Below, piece by piece: positions 9,030 through 18,873 of a stretch of DNA of 64,000 bases (position 1 is the first letter of the stretch; each line of letters opens with the position of its first letter). The position numbers and the translations under genes were made by a program. This stretch comes from Rhizobium sullae (GTDB taxonomy: Bacteria; Pseudomonadota; Alphaproteobacteria; Rhizobiales; Rhizobiaceae). The stretch is taken from the NCBI RefSeq assembly GCF_025200715.1, contig NZ_CP104143.1, forward strand, positions 3,754,501 through 3,818,500. Direction: 5' to 3'. Below the pieces are notes generated by a model that saw only the letters and a program-made list of their open reading frames with translations, had not been told where the DNA came from and did no database searches.

Positions 9030-11414
9030 GTGACAAGCACCGATATCGCAATTCTGAAATCCATCGAGAAGCAGGTCCTATGGCTTGCCTGCTGGATGAT
9101 CCACAGTGCCAATCACCTGCGTGAAAAGGGCGAAGTCAAGGTCGGCGGACATCAGGCCTCCTCGGCCTCGATGGCCTCCCTCCTGACGGCGCTCTATTGT
9201 CACGTGCTGCGGCCGGAAGATCGCGTCGCGGTCAAGCCGCATGCCTCGCCGGTATTTCATGCCATCCAGTATCTGATGGGCAACCAGAACCGTGACAAGC
9301 TCGAGAATTTCCGTGGCTTCGGCGGCGCGCAATCCTATCCGAGCCGCACCAAGGATATTGACGATCTCGATTTCTCCACCGGTTCGGTCGGTCTCGGCGT
9401 GGCCGTCACGGCCTTTGCCTCGATGGTGCAGGATTACATTGCCGCCAGACCCTGGGCGCAGAAGCGTCCGCTCGGGCGGATGATCGCCCTGGTCGGCGAT
9501 GCCGAACTGGACGAAGGCAATATCTACGAGTGCCTGCAGGAAGGCTGGAAGCACGATCTGCGCAATACCTGGTGGGTCATCGACTACAATCGCCAGAGCC
9601 TCGATGGCGTGGTGCGCGAAGGTCTATGGCAGCGCATCGAGGCCATTTTCAAGGCCTTCGGCTGGGATGTCGTCATCGTCAAATACGGTGCGCTGCAGAA
9701 GGCCGCTTTTGGCGAGCCGGGTGGATCGCGCCTGAAGGACTGGATCGACGCCTGCCCGAACCAGCTCTACGCGGCGTTGACCTTCCAGGGCGGTGCCGCC
9801 TGGCGACGTCGGCTGCTCGACGAGATCGGCGACCGGCGCGATGTGGCGGCGCTGATCGAGCGCCGGTCCGATGCCGAACTGGCCGAACTGATGAACGATC
9901 TGGGCGGCCATTGCCTGGAAACGCTGACCGAGGTGTTCGACAGTGTCGATCACGACCGGCCGACGGTCTTCCTGGCTTATACGATCAAAGGCTGGGGCAC
10001 ACCGCTCGCCGGCCACAAGGACAATCATGCCGGGCTGATGACAACGAGCCAGATGGCAGATTTCCAGGCGGCAATGCAGGTCGCGCCCGGAACGGAATGG
10101 GACCCGTTTTCGACCATTGTCGATAGCCGTAGCGTAAAGGCTTTCCTTGCCGATGTGCGGTTCTTCGAGGCGGGGCCGCGACGTTTCAAGGCGGAGCGGA
10201 TCGCGACAGAGGGTCCGGTTCAGATGCAGGATCGCGTTCTGTCTACCCAGGCCGGCTTCGGCAAGATCCTCGATGCATTGGCCAAAACCCACACCGCACT
10301 CGCCGCCCGCATCGTGACCACCGCCCCAGATGTCACCGTCTCCACCAATCTCGGCCCCTGGGTCAACCGGCGTGGCCTGTTTGCGCGCGATGCGCGGGCC
10401 GATACGTTTCGCGACGAGCGGGTGCCGTCCGCGCAGAAATGGCATTTCTCGCCGGAGGGCCAGCATATCGAACTCGGCATTGCCGAGATGAACTTCTTCC
10501 TGCTTCTGGCCGCCTGCGGTCTCTCCCATTCCCTGTTCGGCGAGCGCCTGCTGCCGGTTGGCACGGTTTATGATCCCTTCATCTCCCGTGGTCTCGATGC
10601 CTTGAACTATGCCTGCTACCAGGATGCCCGTTTCATGATCGTCGGCACGCCGTCCGGCATCACGTTGGCGTCAGAGGGCGGCGCGCATCAGTCGATCGCC
10701 ACGCCGCTGATCGGCATCAGCCAGGACGGGCTGGCGAGTTTCGAGCCGGCCTTCCTCGATGAACTCGCAATCATCATGGACTGGTCTTTCGATTACATGC
10801 AGCGCGATGGCGACGGACAGCCGGACGAGCGCACTTGGCTGCGCGACGAGACGGGCGGCTCCGTCTATCTGCGGCTGACGACGCGGCCGCTCGAGCAGCC
10901 GGCGCCGCGCAGCGATCCGCGCTTCCGTCAAGGCGTCATCGATGGCGGTTATTGGCTGAAGCCGCCCGGGCCGAATGCCGATGTCGTCCTGGTCTACCAA
11001 GGCTGCATTGCACCGGAAGTGATTGCGGCGGCCGGGCTGCTCGGCGAAAGCCGGCGGGATATCGGCGTGCTGGCCGTGACCTCCGCCGATCGTCTCAACG
11101 CCGGCTGGACTGCGGCCCAAAGGGCGCGACGCCGGGGCGTCAATCGAGCGTCCGGTCATGTCGAGACCTTGCTCGCCGGCCTTCCTTCCCATTGCACCCT
11201 TGTCACTGTCACCGATGGACATCCCGTAGGGCTTGCCTGGCTCGGTGCCGTTCACGGCCATCGGACTGTACCGCTCGGGGTCGAGCATTTCGGTCAGACC
11301 GGCACGGTGCAGGATCTCTATCGCCACTACGGCATCGACAAGGCGGGGATCGTCAGGACGATATCCGGCCTGACTCGGGGTGCTGCAGTGTCCGAGCTTC
11401 TGCTATTCCCATGA
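9030..11414 (+). CDS. Thiamine-diphosphate enzyme, transketolase / homodimeric 2-oxoacid dehydrogenase E1-like
   Basis: A 794-residue cytoplasmic enzyme with the two-domain layout of transketolase and AceE-type E1. The N-terminal half has the conserved GGHQASSASM region and the thiamine-diphosphate motif, from VGDAELDEGN (near residue 155) to WWVIDYNRQSLDG. The C-terminal half carries the pyrimidine-binding segment (HIELGIAEMNFFLLLAACGL). It resembles AceE but is about 90 residues shorter, and no E2 or lipoyl protein is encoded nearby. It starts with GTG after GGGAG. It lies 135 bases behind acdS in the same direction, so processing of 2-oxobutyrate made by AcdS is a natural hypothesis; transketolase activity is the alternative. 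Confidence 0.8.
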   Translation: MTSTDIAILKSIEKQVLWLACWMIHSANHLREKGEVKVGGHQASSASMASLLTALYCHVLRPEDRVAVKPHASPVFHAIQYLMGNQNRDKLENFRGFGGAQSYPSRTKDIDDLDFSTGSVGLGVAVTAFASMVQDYIAARPWAQKRPLGRMIALVGDAELDEGNIYECLQEGWKHDLRNTWWVIDYNRQSLDGVVREGLWQRIEAIFKAFGWDVVIVKYGALQKAAFGEPGGSRLKDWIDACPNQLYAALTFQGGAAWRRRLLDEIGDRRDVAALIERRSDAELAELMNDLGGHCLETLTEVFDSVDHDRPTVFLAYTIKGWGTPLAGHKDNHAGLMTTSQMADFQAAMQVAPGTEWDPFSTIVDSRSVKAFLADVRFFEAGPRRFKAERIATEGPVQMQDRVLSTQAGFGKILDALAKTHTALAARIVTTAPDVTVSTNLGPWVNRRGLFARDARADTFRDERVPSAQKWHFSPEGQHIELGIAEMNFFLLLAACGLSHSLFGERLLPVGTVYDPFISRGLDALNYACYQDARFMIVGTPSGITLASEGGAHQSIATPLIGISQDGLASFEPAFLDELAIIMDWSFDYMQRDGDGQPDERTWLRDETGGSVYLRLTTRPLEQPAPRSDPRFRQGVIDGGYWLKPPGPNADVVLVYQGCIAPEVIAAAGLLGESRRDIGVLAVTSADRLNAGWTAAQRARRRGVNRASGHVETLLAGLPSHCTLVTVTDGHPVGLAWLGAVHGHRTVPLGVEHFGQTGTVQDLYRHYGIDKAGIVRTISGLTRGAAVSELLLFP

Positions 11415-11467
11415 TGTCCAATGGCGTAGATCGCCGACTTTGGCGTCAGGTCTCACGAGGCCTGGCA

Positions 11468-12145
11468 TCAGGCGCTATCTCGCGCACCGTTCATGGATTG
11501 GCGGTATTCTTCGTAGATACTGCCCTGGACACGGATATGGTCACGCATCACGGAATCGGCGCGCGCCGCATCGCCCGCTTCGAGCGCCAGCAGGACTTCG
11601 CGATGTTCGATCATCGACTGCGACAGACGGTCGCCGAAGGAAAGCTGGGCCTGTCGGAAGGGCTTGAGGCGCCTGTGCAGGCTACGGGCTTCTTCAGCCA
11701 GGAAGCCATTGCCAGACGCTTCGTAGATCATCGTGTGAAACGTGGCGTTTTCGACATAGTAGCGCTTATAATCTTGCGCCTGAAGGGCTGCTTCGCAGGC
11801 AGAGGCGGCCTGACGCAGAAGCAGCAGTTGGGCCTTGGTGATGCGGCCGGCGGCAAGCCGGGCACACCAGGCTTCGACCTCGGCCATCACTTCGAACATT
11901 TCCACAAGACGGGTGAAATCCGGCTGGCGCACGAAGGCGCCACGATTGGGAATGAGTCCTACCAGTCCGGTTGCGGACAGAAGGCGCAGAGCTTCGCGCA
12001 GCGGCGTGCGCGATACACCGAAGTCGCGCGCGAGGCGCATTTCGTCAAGCCGCTCGCCATCTTTGAAATGACCTTCGGCGATCAGCGTCTCGATGCGCTC
12101 ATACAGCACATCGGCTGTCGGCGGTTTTGATGCGGGCAAATTCAT
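11468..12145 (-). CDS. GntR-family regulator (FadR/FCD subfamily)
   Basis: A 225-residue repressor type. The N-terminal winged helix (LYERIETLIAEGHFKDGERL, then RLARDFGVSRTPLREALRLL) is followed by an all-helical FCD domain with the usual metal ligands (ENATFHTMIYEAS and HREVLLALEAGD). I start it at 12145, where GGAGGACTGAT precedes the ATG; the frame stays open for 35 more codons that would run through the promoter and operator. It is divergent from the peptide-type ABC operon, and a TTGTATACAA palindrome lies between them, so it probably represses that operon until a carboxylate-type ligand binds. Confidence 0.92.
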   Translation of the reverse strand: MNLPASKPPTADVLYERIETLIAEGHFKDGERLDEMRLARDFGVSRTPLREALRLLSATGLVGLIPNRGAFVRQPDFTRLVEMFEVMAEVEAWCARLAAGRITKAQLLLLRQAASACEAALQAQDYKRYYVENATFHTMIYEASGNGFLAEEARSLHRRLKPFRQAQLSFGDRLSQSMIEHREVLLALEAGDAARADSVMRDHIRVQGSIYEEYRQSMNGARDSA

Positions 12146-12236
12146 ATCAGTCCTCCACGCGCATTGTGGTGCGAGGTGCGGGATTTGGCAAGCGAGACGT
12201 ATGCAACCTTTAGAATAAGTACGCAATTGGATAATG

Positions 12237-12246
12237 TTGTATACAA
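12237..12246. promoter_or_regulatory. GntR/FCD-type operator
   Basis: TTGTATACAA is a perfect 10-bp palindrome, inside ATGTTGTATACAAACAT, located between the divergent GntR gene and the ABC operon. It matches the TnGTnnnnACnA pattern known for FCD-subfamily GntR sites. Confidence 0.75.
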
Positions 12247-12322
12247 ACATCTAAAAACGAGTACAATAACGCCATGCACTGCAAAAGCCTAAAAAATAGG
12301 CGAATTGAAAAAGGGAACGAGA

Positions 12323-13840
12323 ATGAAACTGACAAAGACTGCGGCTGTGGCCGCTCTCCTGCCCGCATTCCTGTTTGCAAGCGCCGCCTGGGCCGGCAAG
12401 GCGGACGACACGGTCTCCATCGCTTTTGCGAAGGAACTCGAACATGTCGATCCCTATTTCAACACGGCGCGCGAGGGTATCCTGCTCGGAAATGCCGTCT
12501 GGGACGGCCTTCTCTATCGCGATCCGGCAACCGGCGAATATGTCGGCAATCTGGCAACCGGTTGGAACTGGGTGGATTCCACGACGCTGGACCTGACGCT
12601 GCGCGAAGGCGTCAAGTTCCACAATGGCGAGGCCTTTGATGCCGATGACGTCGTCTATACGCTGAATTTCACCGTCGATCCGAAGAATGGCACGAAGAAC
12701 AAGGTGGCGACGGGATGGATCAAGCAGGTCGAAAAGGTCGATCAGTTCAAGGTACGCATCATCACAAATGGGCCGTTCCCGGCCGCGCTCGAATATCTGG
12801 CCGGCCCCGTCATCATCCATCCCGATGAATATTACAAAGCCGTCGGCCCGGCCGGCGTTGCCACCAAACCGATCGGCACAGGTCCTTACAAATTCGAGGC
12901 CGTCGAACCCGGCAAACATTTCGTGCTGAAGCGCAACGAAGATTATTTTGCAGCCGCCAAACCGAAAGCCAAGGTCGGCACCATCGATATACGCACCATT
13001 CCGGACATCAACACGCAGATGGCGGAACTTTTCAATGGCACGATCGATCTCGTCTGGCAGGTGCCTTCCGACCAGGCCGACAAGATGGCCGGCCAGGACA
13101 GCTTCCAGGTGATCAATGCCCCGACCATGCGCGTCGGCTATCTGTCGCTCGATGCGGCTGGCCGCTCAGGCGACAAGAACCCGTTGACGGATGTCAAGGT
13201 GCGGCAGGCGATTTACCACGCGATCAACCGCGACGGTATCGTCGAGGCGCTGATGAAGGGCACGACGGAAGTGATCAACAGCGCCTGCTCGCCCAGCCAG
13301 TTCGGCTGCGACAAGGCCGTTGCGACCTATGCCTACGATCCGGCAAAGGCCAAGGCGCTGCTGGCGGAAGCCAACTATCCCGACGGTTTTGAGATTGAAT
13401 TCTATGCCTATCGTGACCGGCCTCTGGCCGAAGCGATGATTGGCATGTTGGCCGAAATCGGCATCAAGGCCAACCTTAACTATATGCAATACGCGGCGCT
13501 GCGCGAAAAGCGCATCAAGGAAGGCGTCCCGATCTCCTTCTTGACCTGGGGCTCCAACTCGATTGCCGATGTCTCGGCGATCACCAGCGAATTCTTCACC
13601 CTGGGCGGTGAAGATGACGCGCGCGACAAGAACCTGTCCGATCTGCTGGAGAAGGCCGATTCCTCCATCGATTCGGCCGAGCGCAAGAGGCTCTACACGC
13701 AGGCGCTCTCAGTGATCGCCGACAAGGCCTATTGGGTGCCGCTGTGGAATTATTCCACCAACTACGTCATGAGCGGCGACATTTCCTTCATGCCGACGCC
13801 GGACGAACTGGTCCGCTTCTACGAGATCGGCTGGAAGTGA
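12323..13840 (+). CDS. Dipeptide/oligopeptide-type ABC transporter substrate-binding protein
   Basis: A 505-residue family 5 (DppA/OppA) periplasmic binding protein with a signal peptide ending at SAAWA. Family features include VWDGLLYRDPATGEY, the LREGVKFHNGEAFDADDVVYTL block and GTGPYKFEAVEPGKHFVL. I start at the ATG preceded by AAGGGAACGAGA, not the TTG at 12305. It is the first gene of an operon that continues with two permeases, a double ATPase, an M20 peptidase, a TauE-type exporter and an amidase. Ligands of this family are peptides, opines or amides; the downstream hydrolases suggest an amide-bonded compound. Confidence 0.93.
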   Translation: MKLTKTAAVAALLPAFLFASAAWAGKADDTVSIAFAKELEHVDPYFNTAREGILLGNAVWDGLLYRDPATGEYVGNLATGWNWVDSTTLDLTLREGVKFHNGEAFDADDVVYTLNFTVDPKNGTKNKVATGWIKQVEKVDQFKVRIITNGPFPAALEYLAGPVIIHPDEYYKAVGPAGVATKPIGTGPYKFEAVEPGKHFVLKRNEDYFAAAKPKAKVGTIDIRTIPDINTQMAELFNGTIDLVWQVPSDQADKMAGQDSFQVINAPTMRVGYLSLDAAGRSGDKNPLTDVKVRQAIYHAINRDGIVEALMKGTTEVINSACSPSQFGCDKAVATYAYDPAKAKALLAEANYPDGFEIEFYAYRDRPLAEAMIGMLAEIGIKANLNYMQYAALREKRIKEGVPISFLTWGSNSIADVSAITSEFFTLGGEDDARDKNLSDLLEKADSSIDSAERKRLYTQALSVIADKAYWVPLWNYSTNYVMSGDISFMPTPDELVRFYEIGWK

Positions 13841-13852
13841 CATCCGCATCCG

Positions 13853-13882
13853 CGGGCCGGAACGTCGTTTGCTGGCGGCCCG
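13853..13882 (+). other. Intercistronic GC-rich stem-loop
   Basis: CGGGCCG and CGGCCCG can pair across 16 bases just after the binding-protein stop codon. Such stems are common between binding-protein and permease genes and usually protect the upstream mRNA, giving excess binding protein. Confidence 0.4.
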
Positions 13883-14001
13883 GCCTGGGTTTGAGCTTCT
13901 TGTTTTCGAGGCATGTCGTGATCGCAAAACCGCTGCACACCTTAAGACATGCATTGGCCCGGTGTCGCCACGGCACGACACCGCCTGCTTGAGGGTTTCA
14001 G

Positions 14002-14919
14002 ATGTTGAAATTTGTCCTGACCAAGATTGGCATGGCGGCGCTGGTTGCGCTGACTGTCTCTTTCATCAGTTTCACTCTTCTGTTCATGGCAGGAGATCCC
14101 GCCATCGCCATTGCCGGAGAGGGGGCTTCCGGAGAGGTGATCGTGGCGATCCGCAGCCAATACGGTTTCGACCGGCCGTTGCTCGTTCAATATGTCGACT
14201 GGCTGATGCGCGCACTCTCCGGCGATTTCGGCATGAGCTACTATTTCAAGACCCCCGTCTCAGGCATGATCGCCGAACGACTACCGGTCACCCTGACCAT
14301 TGGTTTCCTTGGCATGAGCTTCGCCCTGCTGCTGGCCATTCCCGTGGGCGTTCTTGCCGCCGCCTTTCCCAATACGTTGATCGACCGGCTGGCCCTCGGC
14401 ATTGCTGTTGTCGGACAGGCGATCCCGAGCTTCTGGTTCGGCCTCATCCTGATCGTTGTCTTCTCGGTCAATCTCGGATGGGTGCCGGCCTCGGGAACGC
14501 GGCAATGGACCGGCTACATCCTGCCGATGATCGTGCTCGGCTACTACGCGACGCCGGCTATCATGCGGTTGACACGGGCCGGCATGCTGGAAGTGCTGTC
14601 CGCCGACTACATCCGTACAGCAAGAGCCAAGGGCATCAAGCCTCGGCGGGTTCTGTTCAAGCATGCGCTGCGCAATGCAATCATCCCGGTGGTTAGTCTG
14701 GCCGCCGTGCAACTCGGCTTCATGTTCGGCGGGTCGGTCGTGGTGGAAACCATTTTCGCGCTGCATGGAGCGGGCTTCCTGGCTTGGGAATCGATCTCCC
14801 GCAACGATCTGCCGACCATGCAAGCGCTCATCCTGATCTTCGCGATGTTCTATATCGTCTTCACCTTCCTGGCCGATGTCTTGAACGCATGGCTCGACCC
14901 CCGTCTGAGGACTGCCTGA
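14002..14919 (+). CDS. Peptide-type ABC transporter permease (DppB type)
   Basis: A 305-residue inner-membrane permease with six hydrophobic segments. The EAA loop is visible as DYIRTARAKGIKPRRVLFKHALRNAIIP, followed by FGGSVVVETIFALHG, both highly typical of DppB. GAGGG lies ahead of the ATG. It forms the channel with the following DppC-type protein. Confidence 0.94.
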   Translation: MLKFVLTKIGMAALVALTVSFISFTLLFMAGDPAIAIAGEGASGEVIVAIRSQYGFDRPLLVQYVDWLMRALSGDFGMSYYFKTPVSGMIAERLPVTLTIGFLGMSFALLLAIPVGVLAAAFPNTLIDRLALGIAVVGQAIPSFWFGLILIVVFSVNLGWVPASGTRQWTGYILPMIVLGYYATPAIMRLTRAGMLEVLSADYIRTARAKGIKPRRVLFKHALRNAIIPVVSLAAVQLGFMFGGSVVVETIFALHGAGFLAWESISRNDLPTMQALILIFAMFYIVFTFLADVLNAWLDPRLRTA

Positions 14920-14920
14920 C

Positions 14921-15823
14921 ATGAGCGATACGTCCCAAACAATCAGCCTTGGTGTTCCCGCGGCCTTGCCGGCGCCATCTCGTGTGCTCGCCCGCAAGGC
15001 CCTGAAACATCGCGGTTTCATGGTCGGCTTCCTGATCTTGCTGTTCGTTGGCCTCGTCGCGCTTTTCGCGCCGCTGATCGCTCCATTCGATCCTTACAAG
15101 CAGGATCTTCTGGCGCGGCTCGCCCCGCCGGTCTTTCTGGGCGGAGATTGGAAGCACCTGCTCGGCACCGATGCGCTGGGCCGGGACTACCTGTCGCGGC
15201 TGATCTACGGCGCTCGCGTCTCGCTGCTGATCGGATTTACCGCGGCTCTCATCTCCGCCGTGATAGGCACTACACTCGGTGTTCTTGGCGGCTATTTTGG
15301 CGGCAAGGTCGACGCGGTGGTCATGTTCATCGTCTCGGTGCGGCTGGCTTTGCCGGCAACGCTGGTGGCGCTGGCCGTGGTGGCGCTGTTCGGCGGATCG
15401 TTGACCGTCGTCGTTTCGGTGCTCGGACTGCTGCTCTGGGACCGTTTTGCGGTGGTGCTGCGTAGCGCCACCATGCAGGTGCGGCAGATGGACTACATCG
15501 CGGCGGCTGAAGTGCTGGGCGCCAGCCTGCCACGCATTCTGTTCAAGGATGTGCTGCCGAATGTGATGAATGCGCTGATCGTCATCGTCACGCTCGAAAT
15601 GGCCCACGCCATTATCCTGGAAGCGGCATTGTCCTTCCTCGGGCTCGGCGTTCAGCCGCCAACCCCATCCTGGGGGCTGATGATCTCCGAGGGCAAGGAA
15701 ATGCTGCTGTTCGAGAGCTGGCTGATCACCATTCCCGGTATCGCCCTGTTCATCCTGGTCTTTTCAATCAACATGCTGGGCGACGGCATTCGCGACGTGA
15801 CCGCGCCGGAGGGCAGAAACTGA
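14921..15823 (+). CDS. Peptide-type ABC transporter permease (DppC type)
   Basis: A 300-residue permease. The N-terminal OppC/DppC block is present (LGTDALGRDYLSRLIYGARVSL), as are the EAA loop (DYIAAAEVLGASLPRILFKDVLP) and the C-terminal LSFLGLGVQPPTPSWG motif. One base separates it from the DppB-type gene and its stop overlaps the start of the ATPase gene, indicating coupled translation. Confidence 0.94.
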   Translation: MSDTSQTISLGVPAALPAPSRVLARKALKHRGFMVGFLILLFVGLVALFAPLIAPFDPYKQDLLARLAPPVFLGGDWKHLLGTDALGRDYLSRLIYGARVSLLIGFTAALISAVIGTTLGVLGGYFGGKVDAVVMFIVSVRLALPATLVALAVVALFGGSLTVVVSVLGLLLWDRFAVVLRSATMQVRQMDYIAAAEVLGASLPRILFKDVLPNVMNALIVIVTLEMAHAIILEAALSFLGLGVQPPTPSWGLMISEGKEMLLFESWLITIPGIALFILVFSINMLGDGIRDVTAPEGRN

Positions 15824-17478
15824 TGACCCACCCTGCCACGCCCGTCCTATCGATCTGCAACCTGACCATCGACCTGCCGAAGGGCGGCGATCGCCCGCAT
15901 GCCGTCAGCAACCTGTCGCTCGATATCCACGAGAAGGAAATCCTCTGCATCGTCGGGGAATCCGGTTCCGGAAAATCGATCACATCCTTTGCCGCCATGG
16001 GTCTCTTGCCAAAAATCCTGAAGCCGTCGTCAGGCGAAATTCTCTTTGAAGGTCGCGATGTGCTGAAGCTCTCCGAGGCCGAGCATGCCCGCTTGCGCGG
16101 CAGCCGCATGGGCATGATCTTCCAGGAGCCCATGAGTGCGCTCAATCCGTGTTATACGGTCGGCGACCAGATCGAGGAAGTCTTCGAGGCGCATACGCAC
16201 ATATCCAGTGCCGAGCGCCGGGCTCGCACATTGGCTCTTCTTAAGGAAGTGCGTCTTCCCGACCCCGAACGCCTCTATCATGCCTATCCGCATCAACTGT
16301 CGGGCGGCCAGCGCCAACGCATCGTCATCGCCATTGCGCTCGCGATGGAGCCGCGCCTGCTGATCGCCGACGAACCGACGACGGCGCTCGATGTCACGAC
16401 GCAGGCGCAGATCCTCGACATGTTCAAGGCGCTGAAGGAAAGCCGTAAGGCAGGCATCCTGTTCGTCACCCATGATTTCGACGTGGTGGCCGAACTGGCC
16501 GATCGTGTATTGGTGATGCAGAAGGGCGTGGTCGTCGAGCAGGGCACCGCCGAACAGGTGCTCAATAGCCCGAGCCATCCCTATACACGCATGCTGATCG
16601 ATGCCGTGCCGAAACGCCATGGCATCAAGGGCAAACCTGATACGTCTGCGCCGATCGCGCTGAGGGTCGCAGGCATTGAAAAGACCTATTCGACCGCCCG
16701 CACGCTGTTCAAGCCGGCCCGCAAGGTGCATGCCGTCAAGCCGACGGACTTTACCGTCCTGGAAGGCCAGACGCTTGGCATCGTCGGAGAATCCGGCTCC
16801 GGCAAGACGACGCTGGTGCGTTGCCTGATGGGGCTTGTCGAGCCTGACGAGGGGTCCGTCTGGATCGGCAATTTGAGGTTGGAAACGACCACGGCCGCCG
16901 GCCGGCGCAATTTCAGAAAACATATCCAGATCGTCTTTCAGGACCCCTATGGGTCGCTCAATCCGCGCCGCAAGATTGGCGACCTGCTGGTCGAGGGGCC
17001 GGTCAATTTCGGCGTGCCGCGCAAGCAGGCCATGGAGAAGGCACGAGCGCTTCTGAAGATCGTCCGACTGGAGGAGGATGCGCTCGATCGGTATCCGGCG
17101 CAGTTTTCCGGTGGCCAGCGCCAGCGCATTTCGATTGCCCGCGCCCTGATGGTCGAGCCGAAAATCCTGATCGCCGATGAAGCGGTGTCGGCGCTCGACG
17201 TTTCCGTGCAGAAGGACGTGCTGAAGCTGCTCGACGACATCCGCAAGGCCGTCGGCCTGACCGTCATTTTCATCACCCACGATCTGCGGGTGGCGGCCGA
17301 AATTTCCGACCATATTCTCGTCATGTCGAAAGGCGAGGTGGTGGAATATGGCGTGGTCGACGACGTTTTCGGCAAACCGCAACATTCCTATACGCGCCAA
17401 CTGCTCGCCGCCATGCCCGGCCGCGGCTGGGAAGCGCCAGATATGGCAGCGCTTGGCCCTGCCGACGCAGCGAGGTAA
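15823..17478 (+). CDS. Fused double ATP-binding protein of peptide-type ABC transporter (DppD-DppF)
   Basis: A 551-residue protein with two complete ABC domains in tandem. The first has Walker [10 protein letters not shown] near residue 45, signature LSGGQRQR and Walker [13 protein letters not shown]. The second has GESGSGKTT near residue 322, FSGGQRQR and [12 protein letters not shown]. In the second Walker B the usual proline after DE is alanine, a substitution often seen in the DppF half of such fusions. The family's C-terminal oligopeptide/dipeptide extension follows the first domain ([12 protein letters not shown]). It energises the two permeases encoded just upstream. Confidence 0.94.
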   Translation: MTHPATPVLSICNLTIDLPKGGDRPHAVSNLSLDIHEKEILCIVGESGSGKSITSFAAMGLLPKILKPSSGEILFEGRDVLKLSEAEHARLRGSRMGMIFQEPMSALNPCYTVGDQIEEVFEAHTHISSAERRARTLALLKEVRLPDPERLYHAYPHQLSGGQRQRIVIAIALAMEPRLLIADEPTTALDVTTQAQILDMFKALKESRKAGILFVTHDFDVVAELADRVLVMQKGVVVEQGTAEQVLNSPSHPYTRMLIDAVPKRHGIKGKPDTSAPIALRVAGIEKTYSTARTLFKPARKVHAVKPTDFTVLEGQTLGIVGESGSGKTTLVRCLMGLVEPDEGSVWIGNLRLETTTAAGRRNFRKHIQIVFQDPYGSLNPRRKIGDLLVEGPVNFGVPRKQAMEKARALLKIVRLEEDALDRYPAQFSGGQRQRISIARALMVEPKILIADEAVSALDVSVQKDVLKLLDDIRKAVGLTVIFITHDLRVAAEISDHILVMSKGEVVEYGVVDDVFGKPQHSYTRQLLAAMPGRGWEAPDMAALGPADAAR

Positions 17479-18870
17479 ATGCATCCCATGGACAGAACAC
17501 ACCTGATCGAAGCCGCCGCGCACTATGTCGACGGCGGAGGGCTGGTCGCGGATCTGGCCGCGCTCGTGGCGCGCCGCTCCGTCAGCCAGTCGGAAGGGCG
17601 GATCGAGGATCTCTACGCCTATCTGCAGGAGGATATGCAGCCCCTGTTGTCGGCCATGGGCTTTGCCGTCGAGATTTTCGACAATCCCCGCGAGGGCGGC
17701 GCTCCCCTGCTGATCGCCAGCCGCATTGAGGACGAGAGCTTGCCGACGGTTCTGGTCTATGGCCATGGCGATGTCTGCAACGGGGAGGCCCATCGCTGGC
17801 GGGAGGGACTTGAGCCCTTCACGCTGATCCAAGAGGGCGACAGGCTCTATGGCCGCGGCACCGCCGACAACAAGATCCAGCATCTGATCAACATCAGGGC
17901 GCTGGAATTGCTGATCCGCGAAAATGGCCGGCTCGGTTTCAATGCCAGGATCATTCTCGAAATGGCCGAGGAGACCGGCTCCTTCGGGCTGCGCGAATTC
18001 TTTACCGCCAACCGGGAGCGGCTGGCAGCCGATGTGCTGATCGCGTCGGACGGCCCGCGTTTGGCCGTCGACACGCCGACCATGTTCATGGGGTCGCGCG
18101 GCGGCATGTCGATCAATCTGATGGTCAATCTGCGTGACGGCGACCACCATTCCGGCAACTTCGGCGGATTGCTGGCCGATCCCGCCATCATCCTGGCCCA
18201 GGCGATCGCGACGATCACGGATGCGCGGGGTCAGATCCGGATCCCCGAATGGCGCCCGACGAGCCTGACGCCCGATATCCGTGCCACCCTCCGCGATTTG
18301 CCGCCGCGTCACCACGATAGCGAATGGGGCGAGAGCGATCTGACGCCGAGCGAACGCGTTTTCGGCTGGAATTCCTTTGCCGTGCTCGCCATGTCCTCTG
18401 GCAATATCGACGCGCCGCAGAATGCCATCTCGGGCTCGGCGCAGGCCACCTGCCAGCTGCGCTTCGTCGTCGGCACTGACATTGAGGACATTATCCCGGC
18501 GCTGCGCCGCCATCTCGATGCCCAAGGCTTTCCCATGGTCGAGGTTCGTCCCGCGCGCGGTGAGGCCTTCCGGGCCACCCGCTTTTCGCCTGATCATCCC
18601 TGGGTGCGTTTTGTCCAAAACTCGCTGGCGCAGTCGGCGGGAAAGCAGCCGCATGTACTGCCCAATCTGGCCGGCTCCCTGCCCAACGATGCCTTTACCG
18701 ACATCCTCGGGCTGCCGACGATCTGGATTCCGCACTCCCATGCCGAATGTGGCCAGCACGGCCCCAACGAGCATGCGCTCGTGCCGATTGCACGCGAAGG
18801 CGTGCAGGTGATGACAGCGCTGTTCCTCGATATCGCCGAGAATGCCGCAAGCCTGAAAGCGATTGCCTGA
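17479..18870 (+). CDS. M20-family metallopeptidase/deacylase
   Basis: A 463-residue zinc hydrolase of the ArgE/DapE/CPG2 family, cytoplasmic. Metal ligands and catalytic residues are visible in VLVYGHGDVC (first His and Asp), LYGRGTADNKIQH (bridging Asp), EMAEETGSFG (catalytic Glu followed by a ligand Glu), and the late IPHSHAECGQHGPNEH (His ligand). A dimerisation-type insert lies between. It is 1 base from the ATPase stop; ATGs at 17479 and 17488 are both possible starts. It probably splits a peptide or N-acyl bond in the imported compound. Confidence 0.88.
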   Translation: MHPMDRTHLIEAAAHYVDGGGLVADLAALVARRSVSQSEGRIEDLYAYLQEDMQPLLSAMGFAVEIFDNPREGGAPLLIASRIEDESLPTVLVYGHGDVCNGEAHRWREGLEPFTLIQEGDRLYGRGTADNKIQHLINIRALELLIRENGRLGFNARIILEMAEETGSFGLREFFTANRERLAADVLIASDGPRLAVDTPTMFMGSRGGMSINLMVNLRDGDHHSGNFGGLLADPAIILAQAIATITDARGQIRIPEWRPTSLTPDIRATLRDLPPRHHDSEWGESDLTPSERVFGWNSFAVLAMSSGNIDAPQNAISGSAQATCQLRFVVGTDIEDIIPALRRHLDAQGFPMVEVRPARGEAFRATRFSPDHPWVRFVQNSLAQSAGKQPHVLPNLAGSLPNDAFTDILGLPTIWIPHSHAECGQHGPNEHALVPIAREGVQVMTALFLDIAENAASLKAIA

Positions 18871-18873
18871 TCG

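Noticed and set aside
16030..18774. Minus-strand frame of 914 codons opposite the ATPase and M20 peptidase genes
   Set aside because: Antisense shadow of GC-rich codons; its residues have no family-like motifs, and both plus-strand genes carry clear catalytic motifs.
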